A DNA stretch of 19,960 nt from Phycisphaeraceae bacterium (lineage in GTDB: Bacteria; Planctomycetota; Phycisphaerae; Phycisphaerales; Phycisphaeraceae). This document shows positions 14,435 through 19,960 of this stretch, one piece after another (positions within the stretch are counted from its first letter, which is position 1; each line of letters starts with the position of its first letter). The stretch spans positions 1 through 19,960 of the forward strand of contig JADZET010000015.1 of NCBI GenBank assembly GCA_020850375.1. The letters run 5' to 3'. The notes under the pieces were generated by a model. That model worked only from the letters and a program-made list of their open reading frames with translations, did not search any database and was not told where the DNA came from. Made by a program: the position numbers and the translations under genes.

Positions 14435-14462
14435 ATCGTATCATGACATATTGGTTACGCAA
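14435..14462 (-). promoter_or_regulatory. promoter-like sequence for the membrane protein-rph unit
   Basis: On the minus strand TTGCGT (14462-14457), a 16-base spacer and TACGAT (14440-14435) lie in a local AT-rich patch about 60 bases upstream of the ATG at 14379. The match to sigma70 consensus is only partial. The remaining gap, 14463-14591, shows no gene or repeat that I recognise. Confidence 0.33.
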
Positions 14463-14591
14463 GTAGATTATTGAGACGATTTTGTCGTTCATTGGGGGCG
14501 TGCGCGGAGGCCGGGGGGGATTGCGGGGGGCTGATCTGATCGCCCGCCTGCTCCACTAGCTCGTGACGACGCAGCGGGTTCGGGGCCGCGT

Positions 14592-15080
14592 TTACCGGCT
14601 GAACTTTGCGACCGGCTTGGTGAACACGACGCGATCGCCACCGAGACCCCAATAGTCCTTGACCACAGGGAATCCGGCCCCGCTGTCGTGACCGCAGAGA
14701 TTCATCCCGATGCTGCGGTGGAACTGGATGGAGCCGGTCTGGCTGGGCGGGGTAATGGCCTTGATGGTCTGGCATCCCTTCGCGGCCACACACGCTTCGA
14801 ATGCGGCGTAGAGGGTGCGTGCGAGTCCCTGCCGGCGATGATCTGCGTGGACCGCGACCATGTGCACGTATCCGACCGGCTCGGTCTGGGACAACATGCC
14901 CATCAAGTACGCGATCACCTTGTCCCCGTCCCGCACGACGAAGGCCGTGTCACCGAACTCATAGAGAAACATTGGATGATTGAGCGTTCGTAAGCGATCA
15001 GAATCCGCGCCCCAGAAGTCGCGCAGGCCGCCCATGATTTGGTCGAAGTCGGACTTGGTCATCCGGGTGACCGAGGTCAT
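14592..15080 (-). CDS. GNAT-family N-acetyltransferase (single domain)
   Basis: A 162-residue acetyl-CoA-dependent acyltransferase. The GNAT core is clear: strand 4 and the acetyl-CoA pyrophosphate loop are GYVHMVAVHADHRRQGLART near residues 70-89, with the RRQGLA form of the Q/RxxGxG/A motif, followed by helix LYAAFEACVAAKG and the FHRSIGMNLCGHDSG segment near 124-138. The length and the VHMVAVH style resemble small-molecule or protein N-acetyltransferases; the substrate is unknown. GGAG seven bases before the ATG at 15080 supports the start. The gene and its flanks lack the heavy plus-strand G bias of the neighbours, so it may have arrived separately. It is not closely similar to the two GNAT genes that follow. 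Confidence 0.88.
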   Translation of the reverse strand: MTSVTRMTKSDFDQIMGGLRDFWGADSDRLRTLNHPMFLYEFGDTAFVVRDGDKVIAYLMGMLSQTEPVGYVHMVAVHADHRRQGLARTLYAAFEACVAAKGCQTIKAITPPSQTGSIQFHRSIGMNLCGHDSGAGFPVVKDYWGLGGDRVVFTKPVAKFSR

Positions 15081-15184
15081 CGGTTTGCTCCAAGCTTTCC
15101 CCGTTGTGTCGGCTCGCGACTCTTGACCTGCCCCACGGTTGACACCACTTCTATGTTAACTGAACCGGTGTGCCCTGGGGTTGA

Positions 15185-16138
15185 TCAGTCGGACGCAGCG
15201 CCGTGGAGGCTGGCGAGGTCGAGTCGGCGGTCGGGGAGGAGACGGTGGGGGACCATGCCGAGCTTGTGGTAGGTGCGGTGGGCGGGGAGGTTCCACATCT
15301 CTGTGTTGAGGGTGGCGATGCGGGCGCCTTGCTGATGGCCCAGGGCGAAGGCGCGGGTGACGAGGGCGGCGGCGATGCCCTGGCGGCGGTGAGATTCGCT
15401 GACGCTGAGCATGTAGAGGTTGACGCAGGGTGAACCGAGCTTGGCGGTGTGATATGGCAGCATGACCCAGCCGGCGTGGGCGACGCGCCGGCCGTCGTGG
15501 AAGGCTTCGATCTGGCGGGGGGCGAAGCCGAGCCAGGATTGGGTGACGGCCGGGTTGGTCGAGGTCAGGGGGGAATCGACGTAGTCGAGGTCGAGGCGGG
15601 CGGGGAGGACGTGCGGTGGGCGGTCGAGGTGGGCGACGAGGTAGGTGTTCTCGCCGGTGAGCTTGAAGCCGGAGAGGGAGAGGGCGAGGTGGACGTGGGG
15701 GAGCGAGGCGGGGCAGAGGCGTTCGCCGCCCATGAGCAGGCCACGGTAGAAGGGGTTGCCGCTTTCGGTGTCGATGGCGTGGATGGAGGTGTGGCCCTGG
15801 GCGCGGAGCCAGCGGACGGCTTCGGCGACGAGGGCGAGGCCGACGTGGAGGTCACCGGGGCGGTAGACGAGGATCTGGAGGCCGGCGAAGAGGTTGGTGG
15901 GGTCCATCCAGGTCTCGGTGGCGTGTGCGACGGCGGCGTGGGACCAGCCGACGATTTGGCCTTGCTCGCGGGCGACGAAGAGGCCGGCGGGGTCGAAGTA
16001 GGACTTCGACGCGATGAGCTGGGTGAAGAGGTCGGGGGTGAGAGGCGCGATGAAGGGCTCGGGCGCCATCTGGTCGTTGTAGAGGGCGACCATGGCGGGC
16101 AGGTCGTCGGGGCGGTAGGTGTCGATTTGGAGGGGCAT
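15185..16138 (-). CDS. double-GNAT acetyltransferase, paralogue A
   Basis: A 317-residue protein with two GNAT-like halves. The N-terminal half (about 1-165) keeps the fold signature, FVAREQGQIVGWSHAAVAHA then LQILVYRPGDLHVGLALVAEAVRWL, but its acetyl-CoA loop (RPGDLHVG) is degenerate. The C-terminal half has an intact loop, LSVSESHRRQGIAAALVTRA near residues 250-269, followed by YHKLGMVPHRLLPDR. The layout resembles MshD-like tandem GNATs, with one active and one structural domain. About half its positions match the next gene, including GGERLCPAS and PHVHLA. The ATG at 16138 was chosen because the paralogue begins at the same MPLxIxTY; the frame extends upstream to 16240 without similarity. 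No Shine-Dalgarno. The substrate is unknown. Confidence 0.83.
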   Translation of the reverse strand: MPLQIDTYRPDDLPAMVALYNDQMAPEPFIAPLTPDLFTQLIASKSYFDPAGLFVAREQGQIVGWSHAAVAHATETWMDPTNLFAGLQILVYRPGDLHVGLALVAEAVRWLRAQGHTSIHAIDTESGNPFYRGLLMGGERLCPASLPHVHLALSLSGFKLTGENTYLVAHLDRPPHVLPARLDLDYVDSPLTSTNPAVTQSWLGFAPRQIEAFHDGRRVAHAGWVMLPYHTAKLGSPCVNLYMLSVSESHRRQGIAAALVTRAFALGHQQGARIATLNTEMWNLPAHRTYHKLGMVPHRLLPDRRLDLASLHGAASD

Positions 16139-16196
16139 GGGGTGGTGTGTCACCCAGCGGTGTTGGGGGCGGGATATGGGTTGTCGATAGACCATT

Positions 16197-16220
16197 TGTA
16201 CCCCCCGGCGGAGCCGGGGG
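16197..16220. repeat. GTACCCCCGGC-type palindromic repeat, copy 1
   Basis: CCCCCGGC (16202-16209) and GCCGGGGG (16213-16220) form an 8-bp stem around GGA, preceded by GTAC. A near-identical element lies at 18467-18492. It sits in the short gap between the two double-GNAT genes. Its REP-like nature, or a role in transcript processing, is a guess. Confidence 0.5.
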
Positions 16221-16264
16221 CTGAAACAACGGAAGATCACGGAGAAACGAGCGAGATCCTGGGG

Positions 16265-17206
16265 TCAGGCGGTCTTGGGTTTGAGGTGCAGGCGGCGGTC
16301 GAAGACGAGGGTGTGGGGGAGCATGCCGAACTTGTGGTAGGTCTGCTGGGCGGCCATATTGTCCATGTCGACGCCGACGGAGGTGAAGCGGGCGCCCATC
16401 TCGTAGCCGTGGACGAGCATGCGGCTGACCATGGCGGCGCCGATGCCCTTGCGACGGTGGGACTCGTTGACGGCCATCATGTAGATGTTGACGACGGGGG
16501 CGCCGAGCTTGGCGGCGTGGTAGGGCATGACGACGTAGCCGGTGACGCCGATGGATTTGCCGTTTTCGAGGGCGTCGATGACCATGGGCTCGAAGCCGAC
16601 AAAGGACTGGCGGGTGGACTCGTGGTTCATGGTCAGGGGGGCGATCTTGTATTCGAGGTCGACGGCGGCGTCGAGGACCTTGGGGGGGGCGGTGAGGGGG
16701 CCGACGCGGAGGGTGCCGCTGCCGATGACTTCGAAGCCGCTGAGTGAGAAGGCGAGGTGGACGTGGGGGATGGAGGCGGGGCAGAGGCGTTCGCCGCCGA
16801 TGCAGAGGCAGCGGTAGAAGGCGTATCCGCGGGGGCAGTTGATGGCCTCGATCTGGTCATGGCCGGTGGGGCGGAGCCAATTGACGGCCTCGGCGACGAG
16901 GGTGAGGCCGACGTGCAGGTCCTTGGGGCGGAAGACGAGCATCTCGATGCTGGCGTGGGTGCGGTTGTGATCCATCCAGACCTCGGTGGCGTGGGCGACG
17001 CAGGCGTGGCACCAGCCGACGACCTGGCCTTGCTCGATGGCGATGAAGAGGCCCTTGGGATCGAAGTAGGGCTTGGGGGCGACGAGCTTGTTGAAGATGT
17101 CGGGGGTGAGCGTGACGATGTGGGACTCGACCGCGGCCTGCTCGTTGAAGAGGTCGATCATGGCGGGGAGGTAGTTGGGGTTGTACGTTTCGATCTTGAG
17201 GGGCAT
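16265..17206 (-). CDS. double-GNAT acetyltransferase, paralogue B
   Basis: A 313-residue paralogue of the gene at 15185-16138, aligning along its whole length. Its N-terminal GNAT-like half (IAIEQGQVVGWCHACVAHA, IEMLVFRPKDLHVGLTLVAEAV) again lacks a proper acetyl-CoA loop. The C-terminal half carries MAVNESHRRKGIGAAMVSRM near residues 245-264, a better match to the RxxGxG/A consensus than copy A, then YHKFGMLPHTLVFDRR. The ATG at 17206 has AGGA seven bases upstream, which also supports the matching start in copy A. The frame stays open upstream to 17350, but that part is neither conserved in copy A nor necessary. The gene is divergent from the nucleoside hydrolase, and transcription probably continues through copy A. 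Confidence 0.84.
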   Translation of the reverse strand: MPLKIETYNPNYLPAMIDLFNEQAAVESHIVTLTPDIFNKLVAPKPYFDPKGLFIAIEQGQVVGWCHACVAHATEVWMDHNRTHASIEMLVFRPKDLHVGLTLVAEAVNWLRPTGHDQIEAINCPRGYAFYRCLCIGGERLCPASIPHVHLAFSLSGFEVIGSGTLRVGPLTAPPKVLDAAVDLEYKIAPLTMNHESTRQSFVGFEPMVIDALENGKSIGVTGYVVMPYHAAKLGAPVVNIYMMAVNESHRRKGIGAAMVSRMLVHGYEMGARFTSVGVDMDNMAAQQTYHKFGMLPHTLVFDRRLHLKPKTA

Positions 17207-17361
17207 GGGCGTGTCCTGGTGCGGGGCGTGGGTTGTGAGGGGAACTCGGGGCGAGTGACGAACGAAACGAAAGTGCCGGGATTTGCCGCGTGAATGACCA
17301 CGCGATGCGACGATGGATCGGTAGAATAGCCGCCTCACGCCTAACTTCAAGGATCCATTGT

Positions 17362-18270
17362 ATGACGACCAAGATCATCCTCGATACGGACATCGGCAGC
17401 GACATCGACGACGCTTTCTGTCTGGCGTACCTGCTGGCGCAGAAACAGTGCGATCTTCTGGGCATCACGACGGTGTCGGGTCAGGCGACGATCCGGGCGC
17501 AGATGGCCAGCGCGATGTGCAAGATCGCGGGGCGGGACGACATCCCGATCATCCCGGGGGTCGAGAAGCCGATGCTGTTCAAGTTCATGCAGACGACGGC
17601 GATGCAGGCGCCGGCGCTGGCGAAGTGGCCGCACAAGAAGGATTTCCCGCAGGGGCAGGTGCTCAATTTCCTGCGTGACACGATCCGCAAGCACCCGGGG
17701 GAGATCGTGCTCTTGACGATCGGGCCGCTGACGAACATCGGGCTGCTGTTCACGCTGGACCCGGAGATTCCGTCGCTGCTCAAGGGTCTGGTGATGATGT
17801 CGGGGGTGTTCACGAACCGGATGGCGCAGGCCGGGCCGCGGGAGTGGAACGCGTTCGTCGATCCGCACGCGACGGCGATCACGTACAAGCACGCGGTGAA
17901 GGTGCATCGGTCGATCGGTCTGGACGTGACGAATCAGGTGGCGATGCCAGCGGCGGAGGTGCTCAAGCGCTGCACGGCGCCGGTGCTCGGGCCGGTGCGG
18001 GATTTTCTCGAGGTGTGGATGAAGCAGTGGACGATCCCGGTGCTGTTCCATGACCCGCTGGCGGCGGTGACGATCTTCGACGAGCAGATCTGCAAGTTCG
18101 AGCGCGGGACGGTGGTGGTGGAGCTGGGGGGGAGCGACCGGGTGCAGGGGATGACGCTGTGGAACAAGGATCCCAAGGATGGACCCCCCGGAAGCGCGGG
18201 GCCGCATGAGGTGGCGCTGGGGGTGGATGTGCAGCGGTTTTTTGATCACTACTTTGGGGTGTTCAAGTAA
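17362..18270 (+). CDS. inosine/uridine-preferring nucleoside hydrolase family protein
   Basis: Hydrolases of this family split ribonucleosides into ribose and a free base with a Ca2+ ion held by aspartates. The 302-residue length is typical. The signature is DTDIGSDIDDA at residues 8-18 (D8, D10, D14, D16, D17), a two-residue-longer variant of DTDPGIDDA. TIGPLTNIGL is at 119-128 and EWNAFVDPHA at 161-170 matches the ribose-binding E-F-N-x-x-x-D-P-x-A block. FHDPLAAV at 229-236 holds the catalytic-site His230 and metal ligand Asp231. All key residues are present, so it should be active; base preference is not predictable. AAGGA eight bases before the ATG at 17362 fixes the start. A -10-like TAGAAT is at 17322-17327, without a good -35. 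A short surface loop DGPPGSAGP is encoded by a GC-rich repeat. It is probably used in nucleoside salvage. Confidence 0.92.
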   Translation: MTTKIILDTDIGSDIDDAFCLAYLLAQKQCDLLGITTVSGQATIRAQMASAMCKIAGRDDIPIIPGVEKPMLFKFMQTTAMQAPALAKWPHKKDFPQGQVLNFLRDTIRKHPGEIVLLTIGPLTNIGLLFTLDPEIPSLLKGLVMMSGVFTNRMAQAGPREWNAFVDPHATAITYKHAVKVHRSIGLDVTNQVAMPAAEVLKRCTAPVLGPVRDFLEVWMKQWTIPVLFHDPLAAVTIFDEQICKFERGTVVVELGGSDRVQGMTLWNKDPKDGPPGSAGPHEVALGVDVQRFFDHYFGVFK

Positions 18271-18276
18271 GACGCA

Positions 18277-18363
18277 CTGCAGGAAAACCGCAGGCGTAAA
18301 GAACCAGCCCGGCCGCCGCGGCGACCGGATCCCACCCGCAGGAGCGGGTGGGCTTTCGCCTGC
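18277..18363 (+). ncRNA. candidate structured RNA downstream of the nucleoside hydrolase
   Basis: GCAGGCG-T-AAAG (18290-18301) can pair with CTTT-CGCCTGC (18353-18363) as an 11-bp helix with one bulge. It encloses a CCGG...CCGG hairpin (about 18309-18328) and a perfect 9-bp hairpin CCCACCCGC / GCGGGTGGG with an AGGA loop (18331-18352). The GCAG at 18290 can instead pair with CTGC at 18277, giving an alternative fold. This looks like a three-way junction, but it matches no class that I can name with confidence. It could be a 3'-UTR structure or a small RNA ending at the terminator at 18447. Confidence 0.35.
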
Positions 18364-18420
18364 AATATTGCCACAATGCGTAGTAAGATGGGCGAGACGG
18401 GACATTCGCAACATCTATTC

Positions 18421-18447
18421 AACCCCGCCCTGGTGCGGGGTTTTTTT
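18421..18447 (+). terminator. strong intrinsic terminator
   Basis: AACCCCGC pairs with GCGGGGTT around a CCTGGT loop, followed by an unbroken run of seven T (18441-18447). It lies 150 bases after the nucleoside hydrolase stop, so either that transcript has a long structured 3' end or a separate short RNA ends here. It also insulates the toxin-antitoxin pair. Confidence 0.85.
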
Positions 18448-18466
18448 GTGTGGGGGGCGATTGGTT

Positions 18467-18492
18467 CGTACCCCCGGCAGAGCCGGGGGGTA
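18467..18492. repeat. GTACCCCCGGC-type palindromic repeat, copy 2
   Basis: CCCCCGGC (18471-18478) and GCCGGGGG (18482-18489) around AGA, preceded by CGTA and followed by GTA. It differs from the copy at 16197-16220 mainly in the loop. It sits between a terminator and the antitoxin promoter. Confidence 0.5.
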
Positions 18493-18526
18493 TGGGAGGC
18501 GATGCCAAGCGGACGGGCTCAACCGG

Positions 18527-18561
18527 TTGCCTTTTTGGGCCGATGTATTACAATGTAATAC
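18527..18561 (+). promoter_or_regulatory. toxin-antitoxin promoter with palindromic operator
   Basis: A -35-like TTGCCT (18527-18532), a 16-base spacer and a -10 TACAAT (18549-18554). The -10 lies inside a perfect palindrome, GTATTACA-A-TGTAATAC (18545-18561), the only strongly AT-rich stretch nearby. Ribbon-helix-helix antitoxins usually bind such palindromes to repress their own operon. The predicted transcript would start within a few bases of the antitoxin ATG at 18565, so the mRNA is almost leaderless. Confidence 0.6.
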
Positions 18562-18564
18562 ACC

Positions 18565-18780
18565 ATGGGCATGCTCAACATCCGCATCCCGGACAAGCTC
18601 CGACGGGAGCTCGAGCGGCTGAGCCGACGGCAGGACCGGCCGGTGAGCGAGGTCGTGCGCGAGTCGCTGCGGCGATACGTGGCGATCGAGAAGTTCCACG
18701 CGCTGCGGAGCAAGACGCTGCCGCTGGCCGAGGCGCAGGGGCTGCTGACGGACGAGGACATCTTCAAGGCTGTCTCGTGA
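18565..18780 (+). CDS. ribbon-helix-helix (CopG-type) antitoxin
   Basis: A 71-residue protein with an N-terminal ribbon-helix-helix DNA-binding domain: beta strand LNIRIPDKL (4-12), helix RRELERLSRRQ (13-23), turn DRPVSEV, and helix VVRESLRRYVAIEKF (29-43). The C-terminal 28 residues (ALRSKTLPLAEAQGLLTDEDIFKAVS) are the likely toxin-binding tail. RHH antitoxins neutralise the partner and repress the operon. The ATG at 18565 has no Shine-Dalgarno; an ATG two codons on (18571) is possible. The stop overlaps the toxin start in a GTGA arrangement, so the two are translated together. The palindrome at 18545-18561 is its probable operator. Confidence 0.85.
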   Translation: MGMLNIRIPDKLRRELERLSRRQDRPVSEVVRESLRRYVAIEKFHALRSKTLPLAEAQGLLTDEDIFKAVS

Positions 18781-19172
18781 GAGTGGTGCTGGACACCAAC
18801 GTGTTGCTGGCCGCCTTCGGCACGCGGGGGTTGTGCGAGGGGCTGCTGGACGTCTGCCTTGAGTTTCACGAATTGGTCGTTAGCCGGCACATTCTTGACG
18901 AGCTGGAGCGACATCTGACGGGCAAGTTCAAGATGCCCAGGCGGCGGGCGGGTGAGATCGCGCGGTTTCTGCGCGCGGAGTGCGAGGTGGTCGAGCCGGC
19001 GGCGGTGGCGAAGGGCGTGGTCAAGGATGTCGATGATCTGCCGGTGCTGGGGACGGCGGTGGCGGGGAAGGTGGACGTGCTGGTGACGGGGGATCGGGAA
19101 CTGCTGACGCTGGGGTCGATCGAGGGGATTGCGATTCTTTCGCCGCGGACGGTGTATGAGCGGATGAGGTGA
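18777..19172 (+). CDS. PIN-domain toxin (putative endoribonuclease)
   Basis: A 131-residue PIN-domain protein of the kind listed as 'putative toxin-antitoxin toxin component, PIN family'. PIN toxins such as VapC cut RNA with a cluster of acidic residues binding Mg2+. The acids are visible: D6 in VVLDTNVLL, E42 in ILDELERHL, D87 in KDVDDLPVL and D106 in VTGDREL. All four are intact, so the nuclease should be active. The start is GTG at 18777, overlapping the antitoxin stop; this places the first aspartate at residue 6 as in homologues. There is a hairpin with a TTCG loop 60 bases downstream. The RNA target is unknown. Confidence 0.87.
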   Translation: MRVVLDTNVLLAAFGTRGLCEGLLDVCLEFHELVVSRHILDELERHLTGKFKMPRRRAGEIARFLRAECEVVEPAAVAKGVVKDVDDLPVLGTAVAGKVDVLVTGDRELLTLGSIEGIAILSPRTVYERMR

Positions 19173-19232
19173 GGGGGGGCGATTTCTAGGGTCGAAGGGT
19201 GCTGGGCGATTAACGCATGTTCGCGGCCGCAG

Positions 19233-19260
19233 CACGCAGCGCCCTTCGGGACGCTGCGTG
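19233..19260 (+). terminator. stable hairpin after the toxin gene
   Basis: CACGCAGCG (19233-19241) pairs with CGCTGCGTG (19252-19260). Inside, CC-TTCG-GG forms a UUCG tetraloop cap across one C-A mismatch. No T-run follows, so it may stabilise the mRNA end or stop transcription only with help. Around it, 19173-19391 shows no gene. A -10-like TACAAT at 19317-19322 may belong to the next gene, but I see no good -35. Confidence 0.45.
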
Positions 19261-19391
19261 GCACCCGGCTTTCGCCCGCCGCCTTGCCCAACCTATGCAA
19301 TATCATAGAGTCTTCGTACAATAGCCTGCGATTCCCCTTTCGGCCGCGCCTCGGGCAGATGTTTCGCGTCTTGACTGAGGAGAGCCCGTTC

Positions 19392-19960
19392 ATGGAAAAA
19401 GGAAATGAAATCCTCGAGGCGCTCCGCCGCATCGAGTCGGCCCAGAAAGCGCATCACGAGGAATGGCAAGCCGTCGTCAACCGTGCACAGGAGCAGCAGC
19501 GAAGCGCCATCGTGTCTGTGACCAAGATGAAAAGGCGAACGGCAATTTGGATTGCTCTGCTGGTCGGCGTAGCCCTGTTACTGACTCTTTACCCACAGCT
19601 TTTGGGGTGGTGGGCTGCTCGCTCGCTCTGTCCTGCACCTCAGGGCGTGGTCGACACCTCCCGCTTCGACGGCCGTTACAGCTTCGACCAGGCCGCGACT
19701 CTCGCGGCAGGCACCTCGTCTTCACCTGGCGATCCAACAACCCAGGCCACTGCCCAGGACCTCAGCGAGTGGGCGGCTGAGCAATTCGCTGATTTCACCG
19801 TCGACAACGGCGTCATCCGGTCGGGCCGCGGACTAGTCCAGGAGTTCCGGCTTGTCCAGACCCAGAGCATGGGCGATGTCTTGGTCGGCACTGCCGTGTG
19901 GCACGAAGATATCCACGACCCGGGCGACAGCAGCCATGTCAGCGTCACCCTCAAGCTGAC
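19392..19960 (+). CDS. single-pass membrane protein, unrecognised (3' end outside window)
   Basis: 189 residues are visible and the frame is open to the window edge. Residues 1-45 are charged and likely coiled coil (EILEALRRIESAQKAHHEEW, NRAQEQQRSAIVSV). A basic MKRR precedes one membrane helix at about 50-68 (TAIWIALLVGVALLLTLYP), so the N-terminus is probably cytoplasmic. The rest is extracytoplasmic: a polar linker, then an alpha/beta-looking part with DLSEWAAEQFADFTVDNG and FRLVQTQSMGDVLVGTAVWH. No family was recognised. AGGAG nine bases upstream supports the ATG at 19392. Codon use is mixed and C-leaning, unlike the G-ending plus-strand genes before it. Confidence 0.7.
   Translation, partial: MEKGNEILEALRRIESAQKAHHEEWQAVVNRAQEQQRSAIVSVTKMKRRTAIWIALLVGVALLLTLYPQLLGWWAARSLCPAPQGVVDTSRFDGRYSFDQAATLAAGTSSSPGDPTTQATAQDLSEWAAEQFADFTVDNGVIRSGRGLVQEFRLVQTQSMGDVLVGTAVWHEDIHDPGDSSHVSVTLKL

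Noticed and set aside
14455..14591. Reading frame or recombination site after the GNAT gene (gap includes CGCAGCGGGTTCGGGG).
   Set aside because: Considered a tRNA T-arm or attC-like site, but there is no cloverleaf, no CCA end and no paired core sites; the minus frame here is only the tail of an antiframe.
17322..17327. Full promoter for the nucleoside hydrolase.
   Set aside because: TAGAAT is a fair -10, but no -35-like hexamer lies at 16-18 bases; noted only in the gene entry.
18271..18330. c-di-GMP-I (GEMM) riboswitch, from a loose likeness around GCAGGCGTAAAG.
   Set aside because: The conserved P1b loop and the GGACGCAAAGCC core are not present, and it follows rather than precedes a gene in an obvious way.

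Overview
The window is very GC-rich. Its gene set (feoAB, lptF/lptG permeases, lone trpA, RNase PH, an ECF sigma factor with a HEAT-like tail, many starts without a Shine-Dalgarno) suggests a Gram-negative-type bacterium, plausibly a Planctomycetota member of the Phycisphaerae kind. That placement is inference; there is no rRNA or marker tree here. The plus strand is G-rich over most of the window whichever way the genes point. Minus-strand genes therefore use C-ending codons and plus-strand genes G-ending codons.

Layout, left to right. (1) 1-1573, minus: feoA-feoB ferrous iron uptake, with a sigma70-like promoter and a Fur-like palindrome at 1586-1628; feoB runs off the left edge. (2) 1786-8409, minus: a co-directional block transcribed lptF, lptG, trpA, a small three-helix membrane protein, and a large exported TPR protein. 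trpA stands without trpB, and its start codon sits in nested inverted repeats. (3) 8474-11235, plus: a methyltransferase and a kinase-fold protein that overlap, then an ECF-type sigma factor fused to a HEAT-like domain. The two units share an 11-base upstream element plus a second half-site, so the sigma factor may control itself and the pair. A strong terminator at 11301-11342 closes the block. (4) 11456-14379, minus: a polytopic membrane glycosyltransferase-like protein and rph (RNase PH). (5) 14592-17206, minus: three GNAT acetyltransferases; two are tandem paralogues, each with two GNAT-like halves, and the third is compositionally different. (6) 17362-18270, plus: a nucleoside hydrolase, followed by a structured intergenic region and a textbook terminator at 18421-18447. 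(7) 18527-19172, plus: a ribbon-helix-helix/PIN toxin-antitoxin pair with a perfect palindrome over its -10 box. (8) 19392 to the right edge, plus: a single-pass membrane protein of unknown function, cut by the window.

No tRNA, rRNA, transposase, integrase or CRISPR array was seen. The points most worth a second look are the sigma-HEAT protein with its shared upstream motif, the hairpins at the trpA start, the kinase-fold protein with a changed catalytic loop, the double-GNAT duplication, the structured RNA candidate after the nucleoside hydrolase, and short GC-rich repeats that recur in intergenic DNA and inside reading frames.
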